Shown: positions 1 through 8,218, counted from the first letter of the stretch. The stretch is 64,000 bases of DNA from Candidatus Contendobacter odensis Run_B_J11 (GCF_000531125.1 NZ_CBTK010000298.1:27345-91344); one strand, 5' to 3'. Made by a program: numbers and translations. Notes: generated by a model not told the origin, from the letters alone.

Positions 1-618
1 CTGTTTGCTTACCTCGACGAGCAGCGCCGCCCCGGTCATGCCCTGTTTGTGCTGGACACCAGCGGTTCGATGAGCGGCGAACGCATCCAGCAGCTCAAGA
101 CCGCCTTGGTGAATCTGGCCGGCGCTGACCGGAGTTTGAGCGGGCGCTTTGCCCGGTTCCGCAGCCGGGAGCGGATTACTTTCATCCCCTTTAGCAGCGA
201 CGTGCAGCCTGCTCAGAATTTCCAGGTGGGCGATACCGCCGCCGAGGGCAACGATATGCGGGCGATCAGGCAAGCGGCGCTGACGCTTCAGCCAAGAGGT
301 GGAACTGCGATTTTCTCGGCGTTGCAGCGAGCCTATGAAATCGCCGGGGAGGCGCAACGCAACGATCTAAGCCGCTATTACTCCATTGTGCTGATGACCG
401 ACGGCGAGAGTAATGAAGGGCTGTCGGAAGCCGAGTTCATGTCCACCTATCGCAAGCTGCCGGAAGCGGTCCGGCAGGTCCGGGTTTTCCCGGTGCTGTT
501 CGGCGAAGGCGATGTGAAAGTCATGAAACGATTGGCGGAAGCGACCGGAGGGCGGGTGTTTGATGGCCGTTCCGGCTCATTGAGCCAGGTGTTCAAGGTC
601 ATTCGTGGCTACCAGTGA
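1..618 (+). CDS. von Willebrand factor A domain protein, 5' end outside window
   Basis: The reading frame is open from the first base, so this is the C-terminal 205 residues of a longer protein. It is a VWA domain with a complete metal-ion-dependent adhesion site: DTSGS near residue 19 of the visible part, a threonine in GGTAIF and an aspartate in LMTDGES. Such domains bind protein partners through a divalent cation. The N-terminal part is missing, so the overall architecture cannot be judged. The next gene starts 18 bases after the stop and is probably co-transcribed. VWA proteins with small membrane proteins occur in several stress and chaperone-like modules, but nothing here identifies which one. 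Confidence 0.85.
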   Translation: MFAYLDEQRRPGHALFVLDTSGSMSGERIQQLKTALVNLAGADRSLSGRFARFRSRERITFIPFSSDVQPAQNFQVGDTAAEGNDMRAIRQAALTLQPRGGTAIFSALQRAYEIAGEAQRNDLSRYYSIVLMTDGESNEGLSEAEFMSTYRKLPEAVRQVRVFPVLFGEGDVKVMKRLAEATGGRVFDGRSGSLSQVFKVIRGYQ

Positions 619-636
619 GCGCGGAACGCCTGAATC

Positions 637-1257
637 ATGAAACGTCTGCTGCTGCTGTTTTTATATGGGACACCCAATATCGTTGGCTGCCTGCTGGGCT
701 TGGGCGGATTGAGCTTGTACTTCGCCGGATTGATTCACAATTATTGGCTGCTGATTGTGGCCGGGCTTTATCTGGGCGGTTGGCTGGCGACGCCGCGCCC
801 CGTGGGTCAGCAACTGGCTTTGAGCCACGAACTGGATAACGCGGCGTTGGCGGCCAGTTTGAACGAACTGATCGCTTCCATTCGGCGTCGGGTAGCAGCG
901 GACATTCTGGCCAAGGTCGAAGCGATTGCCGCGACCATCCTGGAGGTGTTGCCGCGTTTGGGCGAATTCGACGGCGGTAGCCACAATACCCATGTTATCC
1001 GGCAGACCGTGCTGGACTATTTGCCCGCTGCCTTGCAGAGCTATTTGGCCTTGCCGCCGGCCTTTGCCCGACTGCACCCGCTGCGCGATGGTAAGAACGC
1101 CCATCAGATTTTGCTGGAACAACTCGAATTGCTCGATGGCAAGATGCGGGAAATCGCCGCCGACATCCACCATCGCGACAGTGAACAACTCCTGGTTCAC
1201 GGACGCTTTCTGGAAGATAAGTTCCGCGATGGCGGGGTGTGGTTGGCTGGCAGATAA
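637..1257 (+). CDS. Small membrane protein of unknown function
   Basis: This 206-residue protein has two hydrophobic segments close to the N terminus (about residues 3-25 and 32-52), followed by a soluble, mostly helical region of about 150 residues. That makes it a likely inner-membrane protein with a cytoplasmic tail. It follows the VWA gene on the same strand with an 18-base gap, so the two probably form a unit. I do not recognise the family. VWA genes sometimes travel with XpaC/TelA-type membrane proteins and this could be a distant relative, but no specific motif supports that. A long antisense frame overlaps it and is treated as spurious. Confidence 0.6.
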   Translation: MKRLLLLFLYGTPNIVGCLLGLGGLSLYFAGLIHNYWLLIVAGLYLGGWLATPRPVGQQLALSHELDNAALAASLNELIASIRRRVAADILAKVEAIAATILEVLPRLGEFDGGSHNTHVIRQTVLDYLPAALQSYLALPPAFARLHPLRDGKNAHQILLEQLELLDGKMREIAADIHHRDSEQLLVHGRFLEDKFRDGGVWLAGR

Positions 1258-1282
1258 AACGAGGCTGGGCGCTGCGGAAGAA

Positions 1283-1828
1283 TCAAGATCGTTGCAACGC
1301 TTTTTCAACGGTATCGCGTTGTTCGTGCCCGCACAGAATTTCAATCAGACTCAGAGTGAAATCGATGGCGGTGCCGGGGCCGCGTGAAGTAATAAAGGTG
1401 CCATCGCGCACCACCGCAGCACTGCTCAATCGAATCTCCGGCTGGTCGTCGAGAATGCCCGGATAAGCCGTCGCTTCGCGATCTTTCAATAGCCCGGCGC
1501 TGACCAGCACTCGCGGCGCAGCGCAAATAGCAGCAACAAAACGGCCCTGTTCCGCCATCCGGCGCAGCAACGCCGCAATCCGCCGGTCAGCTTCCAGCCG
1601 TTGCGCGCCGCCCAAGCCGCCCGGCAGTACCACCATATCGAAGTCCTGATCCAGAATGTCGTTCAACGTGGTTTCGGGCAGCAGTACCACCCCCCGCGAA
1701 GCGGTCACGGGACCGGCTTCCAGCCCCGCCACCGTTACGCTTACGCCCGCCCGACGCAGCAAATCAATAACGGTAACAGCTTCCAGTTCCTCGCAGCCGT
1801 GAGCGAGGGGAACAAGCACAGTAGACAT
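1283..1828 (-). CDS. DJ-1/PfpI family protein (YajL-like)
   Basis: This 181-residue protein matches the DJ-1/ThiJ/PfpI superfamily along its whole length. The N terminus (VLVPLAHGCEELEAV) carries the conserved glutamate of the active site. The nucleophile elbow is the cysteine in AAICAAPRVL near residue 105. Bacterial YajL-type members protect against oxidative and electrophile stress; glyoxalase or deglycase activity has been proposed for the family. The protein is expected in the cytoplasm. The gene stands alone, with its stop close to the convergent membrane-protein gene. The C-terminal protease gene lies upstream on the same strand, 43 bases away, so read-through from it is possible. Confidence 0.85.
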   Translation of the reverse strand: MSTVLVPLAHGCEELEAVTVIDLLRRAGVSVTVAGLEAGPVTASRGVVLLPETTLNDILDQDFDMVVLPGGLGGAQRLEADRRIAALLRRMAEQGRFVAAICAAPRVLVSAGLLKDREATAYPGILDDQPEIRLSSAAVVRDGTFITSRGPGTAIDFTLSLIEILCGHEQRDTVEKALQRS

Positions 1829-1871
1829 GGGGAATGGCTCCTCTGAGCGAATGCAGGTGACGAGCTGACGG

Positions 1872-3206
1872 TTAGCCGCTCTTACGGTTTTGCAACAGGA
1901 TCATGCCCTTGAGCAGATTCAGGGCTTCGGAGAGTTGATAATCGCTTTGCGCCAGATCACCGTCGGTTTTTGGCGTGGCGGCGCTGTCAGCCGGGGCGTT
2001 TTCAACTTTATCGCTGCGGTCGTTGCGCAGGTGGCCGGTCAAGTCGGCTTCCTTGGTGAAATCCGAGTCCGCGTTGTTGTCGCCCACCGTGATCTTGAGC
2101 GGCTTAACCTTAATGTCGGGTTCGATGCCTTCGGCCTGAATGGAGCGGCCATTTGGAGTGTAATAGCGAGCGGTGGTCAATTTGACTGCAGTACCGTTGC
2201 CCAGCGGCAGGATGGTTTGCACTGAGCCTTTGCCAAAGGTTCGCTCACCCAGGATGAGGGCGCGGCGGTGGTCTTGCAGTGCGCCGGCAACAATTTCTGA
2301 AGCTGATGCCGAACCGCCATTAACCAACACCACCAGCGGAGCACCTTTCAACAGGTCTTCGGGCGTAGCCTTGAAACTCTGGTCGGAATCACTGCCACGG
2401 CCTTTGGTTTGGACGATAACGCCGCTTTCGAGAAATTCGTCGGCGACTTCTACCGCGCCATTCAGTATGCCCCCCGGATTGTTGCGTAAATCCAGCACCA
2501 TGCCCCGCAGTGGGCCTTTGTTCTGCTGTTCGAGTTCCTGAAACGCCTGCCGCAGATTTTGGGCAGTCTTGGATTGGAATTGAGTGATGCGCACATAAGC
2601 GAAGCCTGGATCGAGCAGACGGTTCTTGACACTCTTGACTTGGATGATTTCGCGGATCAGCTTAAATTTGAGCGGTTTTCGCACCCCTTCCCGCACGATA
2701 GTCAGAGTGATCGGTGTGTTGGGCTTACCGCGCATTCGCTGAATTGCATCCGCCAGCGACATTCCTTTAACCGAGGTGTCGTCCAACCGGATGATGAGAT
2801 CGCCGGAGCGAATCCCGGCCCGCTGCGCCGGTGTATCGTCAATCGGGGCGATGACCTTGAGGAAGCCCTCTTCCTGGCTCACCTCAATACCGAGTCCGCC
2901 AAACTCGCCGGAAGTGCCGATCTGCAAATCCTGGAACGCCTCGGCGTCCAGATAAGCCGAATGCGGGTCGAGGTTGCTCAACATCCCGCGAATTGCATTT
3001 TCCAGCAGGTCCTTGTCTTTGACCGGCTCCACATAATCCTGTTTGACGGCGTCAAGTACACCGGTGAAGGTACGTAACTCATCCAGCGGTAGCCGGTTTT
3101 CCGGCAGCACTTCCTTTTCGGCCCAAACCGCATGAACCGCCGTCAGCGAAACCCCCGCCATAAAACTCAATGCCAGCGCCAGACCGTGTCGGGTTACAGC
3201 ACTCAT
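1872..3206 (-). CDS. C-terminal processing peptidase, S41 family (Ctp/Prc type)
   Basis: This 444-residue protein begins with an N-terminal signal or anchor segment (residues 8-30), so it acts in the periplasm. A PDZ domain (about 90-170, GGLGIEVSQEEGF) recognises substrate C termini. The S41 catalytic core (about 185-360) has the serine in NGGSASASEIVAGA and the lysine in ERTFGKGSVQT, giving a Ser-Lys dyad. The tail is low-complexity and variable. The start at 3206 is preferred over an upstream GTG because GGAG lies five bases before this ATG. In many Gammaproteobacteria the ctp gene neighbours a phosphoglycerate mutase and the divisome activator envC; here gpmA is upstream but envC is absent. 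Confidence 0.9.
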   Translation of the reverse strand: MSAVTRHGLALALSFMAGVSLTAVHAVWAEKEVLPENRLPLDELRTFTGVLDAVKQDYVEPVKDKDLLENAIRGMLSNLDPHSAYLDAEAFQDLQIGTSGEFGGLGIEVSQEEGFLKVIAPIDDTPAQRAGIRSGDLIIRLDDTSVKGMSLADAIQRMRGKPNTPITLTIVREGVRKPLKFKLIREIIQVKSVKNRLLDPGFAYVRITQFQSKTAQNLRQAFQELEQQNKGPLRGMVLDLRNNPGGILNGAVEVADEFLESGVIVQTKGRGSDSDQSFKATPEDLLKGAPLVVLVNGGSASASEIVAGALQDHRRALILGERTFGKGSVQTILPLGNGTAVKLTTARYYTPNGRSIQAEGIEPDIKVKPLKITVGDNNADSDFTKEADLTGHLRNDRSDKVENAPADSAATPKTDGDLAQSDYQLSEALNLLKGMILLQNRKSG

Positions 3207-3415
3207 CGTCACTCCAGAAACCATTTTTTGGTTGCAGCCAAGGATAACCAGGAATAGTTAGCCAATTCCTGACATGAGACAACAAGCGATTCTCGAAAAT
3301 TGCGGGGCGGGAGGGGAAATCGTTACGAAAACAGGCAGATTTAACGGATTCCCGCACGCCGGTTCTTTCAACCAGCGCCGGGTTATCGCAACTGCGGGGA
3401 TCGGGGTTGCGTCGC

Positions 3416-4162
3416 TTACTTGGCTTTGCCTTGATTGGCAACAGCGTCCATCAGCTTCTTGAGTTCTTCGGGGTCAGCGAGGTAGTAGTGCTTGATGGGG
3501 CGCAGGTTGGCGTCCAGTTCATAGACCAGTGGGACGGCCGTCGGGATGTTCAGCGCAATGATATCCTCGTCGGACATGTTGTCGAGATACTTGACCAAGG
3601 CGCGCAGGCTATTGCCATGCGCGGCGATGACAACCCGCTTGCCGGCGCGGATTGCCGGAACGATATTGTCATGCCAGAACGGCAGTGCCCGATCAATGGT
3701 GGTCTTGAGGCTTTCAGTGCCTGGCAATACGCACGGGTCAAGACTGGCGTAGCGCGGGTCATGGACCGGATGACGCGGGTCACTCGGTTCAAGCGCCGGT
3801 GGCGGAACATCAAAACTGCGCCGCCAGATTTTGACTTGTTCCTCGCCGTGTTTGGCCGCAGTTTCGGATTTGTTCAGGCCGGCCAAGGCGCCGTAATGGC
3901 GTTCGTTCAGCCGCCAGCTCCGATGAACCGGAATCCAGGCCAGATCCATCTCATCCAGCACCGTCCACAGCGTGTGGATGGCGCGCTTGAGTACTGACGT
4001 GAAGGCCACATCGAAGACATAACCCTCTTTCTTGAGCGCTTGACCTCCTTTTTTGGCTTCCTCGCGGCCCTTGTCGGACAGGTCTACGTCCACCCAGCCG
4101 GTGAAGCGGTTTTCCATGTTCCACTGGCTTTCACCATGGCGGATGAGTACGATTTTGTACAT
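3416..4162 (-). CDS. gpmA: 2,3-bisphosphoglycerate-dependent phosphoglycerate mutase
   Basis: This 248-residue protein interconverts 3- and 2-phosphoglycerate in glycolysis and gluconeogenesis. It begins with the histidine phosphatase signature [10 protein letters not shown], which holds the phosphorylated histidine, followed by [11 protein letters not shown]. The second active-site histidine lies in [13 protein letters not shown] near residue 185, and [13 protein letters not shown] is the substrate-contact segment. The length equals that of the bacterial dPGM family, which is smaller and more conserved than the cofactor-independent GpmI enzymes. The 209 bases between it and the protease gene hold nothing recognisable. 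A GAGG sequence precedes the ATG. Confidence 0.95.
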   Translation of the reverse strand: MYKIVLIRHGESQWNMENRFTGWVDVDLSDKGREEAKKGGQALKKEGYVFDVAFTSVLKRAIHTLWTVLDEMDLAWIPVHRSWRLNERHYGALAGLNKSETAAKHGEEQVKIWRRSFDVPPPALEPSDPRHPVHDPRYASLDPCVLPGTESLKTTIDRALPFWHDNIVPAIRAGKRVVIAAHGNSLRALVKYLDNMSDEDIIALNIPTAVPLVYELDANLRPIKHYYLADPEELKKLMDAVANQGKAK

Positions 4163-4313
4163 AAAAAATGCCTCCTCTAATTTCAGTTGTAGTGGTTGTC
4201 ACGATGTGAGGTCGGTCTCGGTACCGACGGCATAGGGGTAAATTCTAGCATCGTATGGAAATTTTGCGGCCTGATCATACGCCCGGTCCGCCGGTTTCGC
4301 CAGCCGCGCCCGG

Positions 4314-4409
4314 TGTTCCAACCTGGTGGAGAGTGTACGCAGTTTCTCAATATCGCTATATTCAGTTATGCTGATTGATGAAATTTTTAGGCAAGGCTTG
4401 GTTGGAACA
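4314..4409 (+). promoter_or_regulatory. Widely spaced 10-bp inverted repeat upstream of the ArsR gene
   Basis: The ten bases TGTTCCAACC at 4314-4323 recur as an exact reverse complement at 4400-4409, the second copy running into the proposed start codon of the ArsR gene. The intervening AT-rich stretch (AATATCGCTATATT) has its own short dyad. ArsR-family proteins bind imperfect dyads near their own promoters. This arrangement could be an autoregulatory operator or a looping pair, but this is inference only. Confidence 0.35.
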
Positions 4410-4768
4410 TGGTACGTAATGAATACGCCATCGAGGCGCGAAAGAGTGCCAATACAGGGATGCCCCTGGATTTTCTGTTGACCCGCGATGACGATATCGA
4501 GCGAGCCTCGCGCTCGCTCAAGGCGATGTCGCATCCGTTGCGGCTCAAAATCCTCTGTACGCTGGGCGACCGGGAAGTCAGCGTTCAAGACATCGTTAGC
4601 CACGTCGGCACCTCCCAGAGCAACATCTCCCAGCATCTGGCGATTCTGCGCGACAAGGGAATTCTGACCTGCCGCAAGGATGCCAATCGTGTCTATTATC
4701 GGGTGGGCGATCCCGGCACCCTGCGCCTGCTCGGGATGATGCGGGAAATATTCTGTGCGCGAGATTGA
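4409..4768 (+). CDS. ArsR/SmtB family transcriptional regulator (BigR/YgaV-like)
   Basis: This 119-residue winged-helix regulator has the ArsR core MSHPLRLKILCTLGDREVSV, a recognition helix TSQSNISQHLAILRDKGIL and a wing containing NRVYYRVGD. Cysteines occur in the first helix region (ILC), after the recognition helix (LTC) and at the C terminus (IFCARD). The first and last fit the positions used by sulfide and persulfide sensors of the BigR/SqrR/YgaV type. The two following genes encode a DUF2892 membrane protein and a rhodanese, the same functions as E. coli YgaP next to YgaV, which supports a sulfane-sulfur-responsive role. The start could instead be the ATG at 4460; the ribosome-binding site is weak for both. 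Confidence 0.85.
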   Translation: MVRNEYAIEARKSANTGMPLDFLLTRDDDIERASRSLKAMSHPLRLKILCTLGDREVSVQDIVSHVGTSQSNISQHLAILRDKGILTCRKDANRVYYRVGDPGTLRLLGMMREIFCARD

Positions 4769-4804
4769 GTTCGATCCCGCCTCCTAACTTTGCGAGATCT
4801 ATCG

Positions 4805-5038
4805 ATGAATAGTGAGCGGATTATCCGGATCATGGCTGGATCTTTCATTCTGTTGTCGCTGCTGCTGGGCGCGCCGGCCAGCCCGCTCTATCACAGCAGC
4901 TACTGGCTGTGGTTCACGGCTTTCGTCGGTTTCAACCTGTTCCAGAGCGGCTTCACCCGCTTTTGTCCGGCGGAGATGATGTTGTGGAAGCTGGGCGTCA
5001 ACAAGGCCAGCCCTGAGACTATGCCAAAGGAACTCTGA
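4805..5038 (+). CDS. DUF2892 (YgaP transmembrane-type) inner-membrane protein
   Basis: This 77-residue protein has two transmembrane segments (about 6-22 and 30-46) followed by the family signature NLFQSGFTRFCPAE. DUF2892 forms the membrane part of E. coli YgaP, where it is fused to a rhodanese domain. Here it is a separate polypeptide, and the rhodanese follows after a one-base gap. The ATG at 4805 is chosen over an in-frame TTG at 4790 because the family begins close to this methionine and GAG lies upstream. It is probably co-transcribed with the ArsR regulator before it. Confidence 0.85.
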   Translation: MNSERIIRIMAGSFILLSLLLGAPASPLYHSSYWLWFTAFVGFNLFQSGFTRFCPAEMMLWKLGVNKASPETMPKEL

Positions 5039-5039
5039 G

Positions 5040-5471
5040 ATGAGAGATTTTATCGAATTCGCCCTGCACAATTGGCTGTTATTTGTGGCAATGTTCGCTA
5101 TCGCTGGTATGTTGGTCGGCAGTGAAGTCCTGCGCAAGGTGCGTGGGGTGAGCGCCCTTGACGCCGCTGGCGTCTTGCGGCTGCTCAACGATCAGGATGC
5201 GGTGATCGTGGATGTTGGCAATGTGGGTGAATACAAGGACGGCCATATCGCGCAGGCGCGGCATATTCCATTGAATGCGTTGCAGGAGCGGTTGGGTGAG
5301 TTGGCCAAGATCAAGGACAAGCCGATAGTTCTCTACTGCCGTACTGGCGCCACTTCGCAGTCGGCTTGCACCCTGCTCAAGAAAAACGGGTTTACCAATG
5401 TTCATAGCTTGAATGGGGGGTTACCGACTTGGTTGGATGCCAAGTTGCCGATCAGTCGCAAGAAATCCTGA
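5040..5471 (+). CDS. Membrane-anchored rhodanese-like sulfurtransferase (YibN-like)
   Basis: This 143-residue protein has an N-terminal membrane anchor (about residues 10-30) and a single rhodanese domain (about 40-135). The active-site loop is LYCRTGATSQSA, with the catalytic cysteine that carries persulfide. The domain starts with the usual DVGNVGEYKDGHI, where the first position is more commonly DVR. The anchor followed by a cytoplasmic rhodanese is the YibN layout. In many Gammaproteobacteria this gene precedes grxC and secB, exactly as here. The DUF2892 gene directly upstream makes the pair functionally similar to a split YgaP. Confidence 0.9.
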   Translation: MRDFIEFALHNWLLFVAMFAIAGMLVGSEVLRKVRGVSALDAAGVLRLLNDQDAVIVDVGNVGEYKDGHIAQARHIPLNALQERLGELAKIKDKPIVLYCRTGATSQSACTLLKKNGFTNVHSLNGGLPTWLDAKLPISRKKS

Positions 5472-5491
5472 CCCCGCCTCGGAGTTCCGCG

Positions 5492-5749
5492 ATGCCCGAT
5501 ATTGTCATGTATGCTTCAGAGTCCTGCCCCTACTGTCGGCGGGCGCGGGCGCTGCTGGACCGCAAGGGCGCTGCTTACACGGTGCTGGATGTGAACCGCG
5601 ATCCGCGCCTGTGGCCGGAAATGTCTGGGCGCACCGGCCGCGACACCGTGCCGCAAATCTTCATCGGCGATCAGCACATTGGTGGTTGCGACGATCTATT
5701 CGCCCTGGATCAGCGCGGTGGATTGGAACCGTTGCTGAAAAACCCGTAA
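5492..5749 (+). CDS. grxC: Glutaredoxin 3
   Basis: This 85-residue thioredoxin-fold protein carries the dithiol active site SCPYCRRA at residues 10-17, the cis-proline motif TVPQIFIGD and the glutathione-binding GGCDDLFAL. All are diagnostic of GrxC. It reduces glutathione-mixed disulfides and protein disulfides in the cytoplasm. The ATG at 5492 follows a GGAG sequence. It starts 20 bases after the rhodanese stop and is followed by secB, the conserved gene order in Proteobacteria. Confidence 0.95.
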   Translation: MPDIVMYASESCPYCRRARALLDRKGAAYTVLDVNRDPRLWPEMSGRTGRDTVPQIFIGDQHIGGCDDLFALDQRGGLEPLLKNP

Positions 5750-5825
5750 ATCCGCTGCGGATCAATATTTCCCGCAGAGCTATCCGTTTTAATCAACCCC
5801 ATCATTCACTGAACAAGGTATTGGC

Positions 5826-6290
5826 ATGAGCGAGCAACCGCAGGTTCCCCAGCATTTTGAAATCCAGAAGGTGTATCTCAAGGATGTCTCGCTGGAGACG
5901 CCAAATTCCCCGATGATTTTTACCGAGCAATGGCAGCCGCAGACCGAAGTACGGCTGGAAACGGGTGCTACACCGCTGACCGAGGACTTGTTTGAAGTCG
6001 TGTTGACGGTGACGGTGACCAGCAAGATCGGCGAACGCACCGCTTACTTGGCTGAAGTTCAGCAAGGAGGATTGTTTACCCTGCGAGGCTTTCCCGAACC
6101 ACAGATGGGTCACATGCTGCACGCCTTTTGCCCAAACCTGCTGTTCCCGTTCGCCCGTGAAGAGCTGGCGTCCCTGATTGGTAAGGGGGGGTTTCCGGCG
6201 GTACTGCTCAATCCGATTAACTTCGACGGCATCTACATGCAGCGGTTGCAGCAGCAAGAGGCGGAGGCGGCTCCGGTGACGGCGCACTAA
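5826..6290 (+). CDS. secB: Protein-export chaperone SecB
   Basis: This 154-residue protein is full length for SecB, the tetrameric cytoplasmic chaperone that keeps preproteins unfolded and passes them to SecA. Recognisable segments are FEIQKVYLKDVSLETPN at the N terminus, the beta-strand region VVLTVTV and the highly conserved CPNLLFPFAREELASLI, followed by FPAVLLNPINFD. The gene starts 76 bases after grxC and only three bases separate its stop from gpsA, so secB and gpsA are almost certainly co-transcribed. Confidence 0.97.
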   Translation: MSEQPQVPQHFEIQKVYLKDVSLETPNSPMIFTEQWQPQTEVRLETGATPLTEDLFEVVLTVTVTSKIGERTAYLAEVQQGGLFTLRGFPEPQMGHMLHAFCPNLLFPFAREELASLIGKGGFPAVLLNPINFDGIYMQRLQQQEAEAAPVTAH

Positions 6291-6293
6291 GGG

Positions 6294-7301
6294 ATGATTA
6301 GCGTCGCGACAGTCGCGGTACTCGGCCCGGGTTCCTGGGGTACCGCGCTGGCATTATTACTGGTGCGTAACGGCCACACGGTTCGCTTGTGGGGTCACGA
6401 TCCTGCTGAAATTGTGCCACTGCGCCGGGAGCGGGAGAACCGCCGCTATTTGCCCGGTATCCCCTTTCCACCGGCCCTGATGGTCAGCGCCGATCTGGCA
6501 GAAATTCTGGCAGGGGTTGAATTGGCGCTGATGGTCGTTCCCAGCCACGCCTACGCGGCGACACTGGCTCGGCTGCGGCCTCATTTGCCAGCGGATGCCG
6601 GTTTTGCTTGGGCCACCAAAGGTCTGGAACCGGGTGGCGGGCGGTTTCTGCACCAGGTCACGGCGGACATCCTCGGCGAGAGATGGCCTGCGGCGATTAT
6701 TTCCGGCCCCAGTTTCGCCCGGGAAGTCGCTCTTGGCTTGCCGACCGCTGTTACCGTCGCCTCCCAGGACACTGATCATGCGCATCGGGTAGCGGCGCTG
6801 CTGCACGGTTCCAACCTGCGCGCTTACACCAGCGCCGATGTGATCGGCGTTGAGTTGGGGGGGGCCGTCAAGAATGTGCTGGCGATAGCCGCCGGTATCG
6901 CCGACGGTTTGGGCTTTGGCGCTAACGCCCGGGCGGCGTTGATCACCCGTGGACTGGCGGAAATGGTGCGGCTGGGACTGGCGGTGGGGGGGCAGCGCGA
7001 AACTTTCATGGGGCTGGCCGGCATTGGGGATCTGGTGTTGACCTGCACCGATGACCAGTCGCGCAACCGCCGGTTTGGTTTAGCGATAGGCCGGGGCGAA
7101 ACCGCCGAGACCGCCTTCGCCATGATTGCCCAAGTGGTTGAAGGGGCAGTAACGGCGCATGAGGTCATGCGGCTGGCGCTGCAACATCGGGTGGAAATGC
7201 CGATTACGGAGCAAGTCGATCAAGTACTCCATCACAGTCAGAATCCGCGTCGGGCAGTGGAAATGTTGCTGGCGCGTGATCCGAAACCGGAAGCAGTCTG
7301 A
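6294..7301 (+). CDS. gpsA: NAD(P)-dependent glycerol-3-phosphate dehydrogenase
   Basis: This 335-residue enzyme reduces dihydroxyacetone phosphate to sn-glycerol 3-phosphate for phospholipid synthesis. The dinucleotide-binding motif GPGSWGTALA lies at about residues 11-20. The catalytic lysine lies in GGAVKNVLAIAAGIADGLG. The segments ISGPSFAREV and GLAGIGDLVLTCT are also typical. It is one of the usual partners of secB. Downstream, the 3' region carries inverted repeats and a MITE before the convergent DUF2889 gene. Confidence 0.96.
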   Translation: MISVATVAVLGPGSWGTALALLLVRNGHTVRLWGHDPAEIVPLRRERENRRYLPGIPFPPALMVSADLAEILAGVELALMVVPSHAYAATLARLRPHLPADAGFAWATKGLEPGGGRFLHQVTADILGERWPAAIISGPSFAREVALGLPTAVTVASQDTDHAHRVAALLHGSNLRAYTSADVIGVELGGAVKNVLAIAAGIADGLGFGANARAALITRGLAEMVRLGLAVGGQRETFMGLAGIGDLVLTCTDDQSRNRRFGLAIGRGETAETAFAMIAQVVEGAVTAHEVMRLALQHRVEMPITEQVDQVLHHSQNPRRAVEMLLARDPKPEAV

Positions 7302-7350
7302 GCGCATGTAGCAACAGCGTTGTTCAACAGGACTTTCGCCAAGCCCCTTA

Positions 7351-7471
7351 GAGACTGTCTAAAAACTAAGTTATTGATCTGCTTAATGGTGGAGTCGGGT
7401 TAAAACTGGCTAGAAGCGGGTTCCGCGCTAAATTTTTGTTCAAAATCAATGGCGAGTTTTGCGACAGTCTC
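7351..7471. mobile_element. 121-bp MITE with IS5-like ends and TTA target duplication
   Basis: The left end starts GAGACTGTCTAAAAACT and the right end, read inward on the other strand, is GAGACTGTCGCAAAACT, 15 of 17 positions matching. The element is flanked on both sides by TTA (7348-7350 and 7472-7474). It has no coding capacity. A three-base TNA-type duplication and ends beginning GAGAC fit non-autonomous derivatives of IS5-family elements, though no parent copy is in the window and the family assignment is inference. Confidence 0.7.
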
Positions 7472-7477
7472 TTAAAT

Positions 7478-7550
7478 TCGTCATACCCGCGAAAGCGGGT
7501 ATCCATGCTTTTCAGTGGCTTACTGGATTCCCGCTGGTGCGGGAATGACG
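7478..7550. repeat. Dispersed palindromic repeat, copy 1
   Basis: This 73-base unit starts with the stem TACCCGCGAAAGCGGGTA and ends with a second stem, ATTCCCGC-GCGGGAAT, and the outer ends (CGTCAT and ATGACG) also pair. A second copy with the same organisation lies at 26082-26157. It matches the common proteobacterial repeat whose spurious translation reads WIPAFAGMT. It is probably a REP/MITE-like sequence. Confidence 0.75.
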
Positions 7551-7567
7551 GAAAGCGAAAGTCCTGT

Positions 7568-8176
7568 TCAAGTCAGACAATCATCCAGTAACGGTCGGTA
7601 GTGTTTGTCCGTCTCCCGATCCGGTCCGGTATAAACCTTCGGCCAGCGCTTTTTTACCACCGCGCTATCGCTGGACAGGGCATGGCAGGTGTTCAGCACC
7701 GGCGGCGGCGGGCGATCCTCCGCTGATTTGGCATCATCCTCGTCGTAACGCTGACCGTACACCGTCTGGAACATCGTCGTGGCAACCGGGCCGAGCAGCT
7801 CGGTCATGTGAGTACAGCCCCGCACCCCGCCGAACAGTTCCCGCAGTTTGAGCGACCACCCCGGCCCGATCCGTACCCCGATCAGTTGCTGATAGCGGCT
7901 AACGATAGCGGGACAGAGACCAAAGGGCGCGGCGTCAGTGCGAACATCAACCCCATGGATGCAAAACTGATCGTCTACCGTCAGTCGAATCCACATGTCA
8001 TGCAGCGGTTCTTCGGCCTGGATAGCGCCGCCCCGGTCTTCGTTAGGAAAAGGGTAGGTTTTGGTATCCACCATCTGACCTTCAATGTCCCACAGCCCAT
8101 CGTCGCGATGGTAACCCCAACACTGCACGATACGCCGGTGTAGGAGTCGGCGTGGGACGGGAGCGGAGAGCGGCAT
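7568..8176 (-). CDS. DUF2889 domain-containing protein
   Basis: This 202-residue protein belongs to the conserved DUF2889 family. Typical segments are RRLLHRRIVQCWGYHRDDGL, DIEGQMVDTKTYPF, HDMWIRLTVDD and FGGVRGCTHMTELLGPVATT. The conserved histidines and cysteine (GCTH) suggest a metal site, but no biochemical function is established to my knowledge. It has no signal peptide and is probably cytoplasmic. GGAGG lies just before the ATG. The stop codon overlaps the right arm of the inverted repeat at 7555-7568. The next gene upstream on the same strand (DUF1289) is 42 bases away, so the two may be co-transcribed. Confidence 0.8.
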   Translation of the reverse strand: MPLSAPVPRRLLHRRIVQCWGYHRDDGLWDIEGQMVDTKTYPFPNEDRGGAIQAEEPLHDMWIRLTVDDQFCIHGVDVRTDAAPFGLCPAIVSRYQQLIGVRIGPGWSLKLRELFGGVRGCTHMTELLGPVATTMFQTVYGQRYDEDDAKSAEDRPPPPVLNTCHALSSDSAVVKKRWPKVYTGPDRETDKHYRPLLDDCLT

Positions 8177-8218
8177 GAATCCTCCAAAGAAATTTAGGTG
8201 AGCCAGCGACTGACGGTT

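Larger units (their letters stand above)
7326..7568. repeat. 14-bp inverted repeat bracketing nested elements between gpsA and the DUF2889 gene
   Basis: AACAGGACTTTCGC at 7326-7339 is repeated as its exact complement at 7555-7568. Between the arms sit a small MITE (7351-7471) and a palindromic dispersed repeat (7478-7550). The outer arms may be the original terminator-like hairpin or the ends of an older element into which the other two inserted. The right arm ends at the stop codon of the minus-strand DUF2889 gene. Confidence 0.55.

Noticed and set aside
661..1344. 227-codon minus-strand frame opposite the small membrane protein gene
   Set aside because: The plus-strand gene has plausible membrane segments and follows the VWA gene; the antisense product has no recognisable features.
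3079..3441. 120-codon minus-strand frame between the protease and gpmA genes
   Set aside because: Overlaps both genes in another frame, has no ribosome-binding site and no family resemblance.
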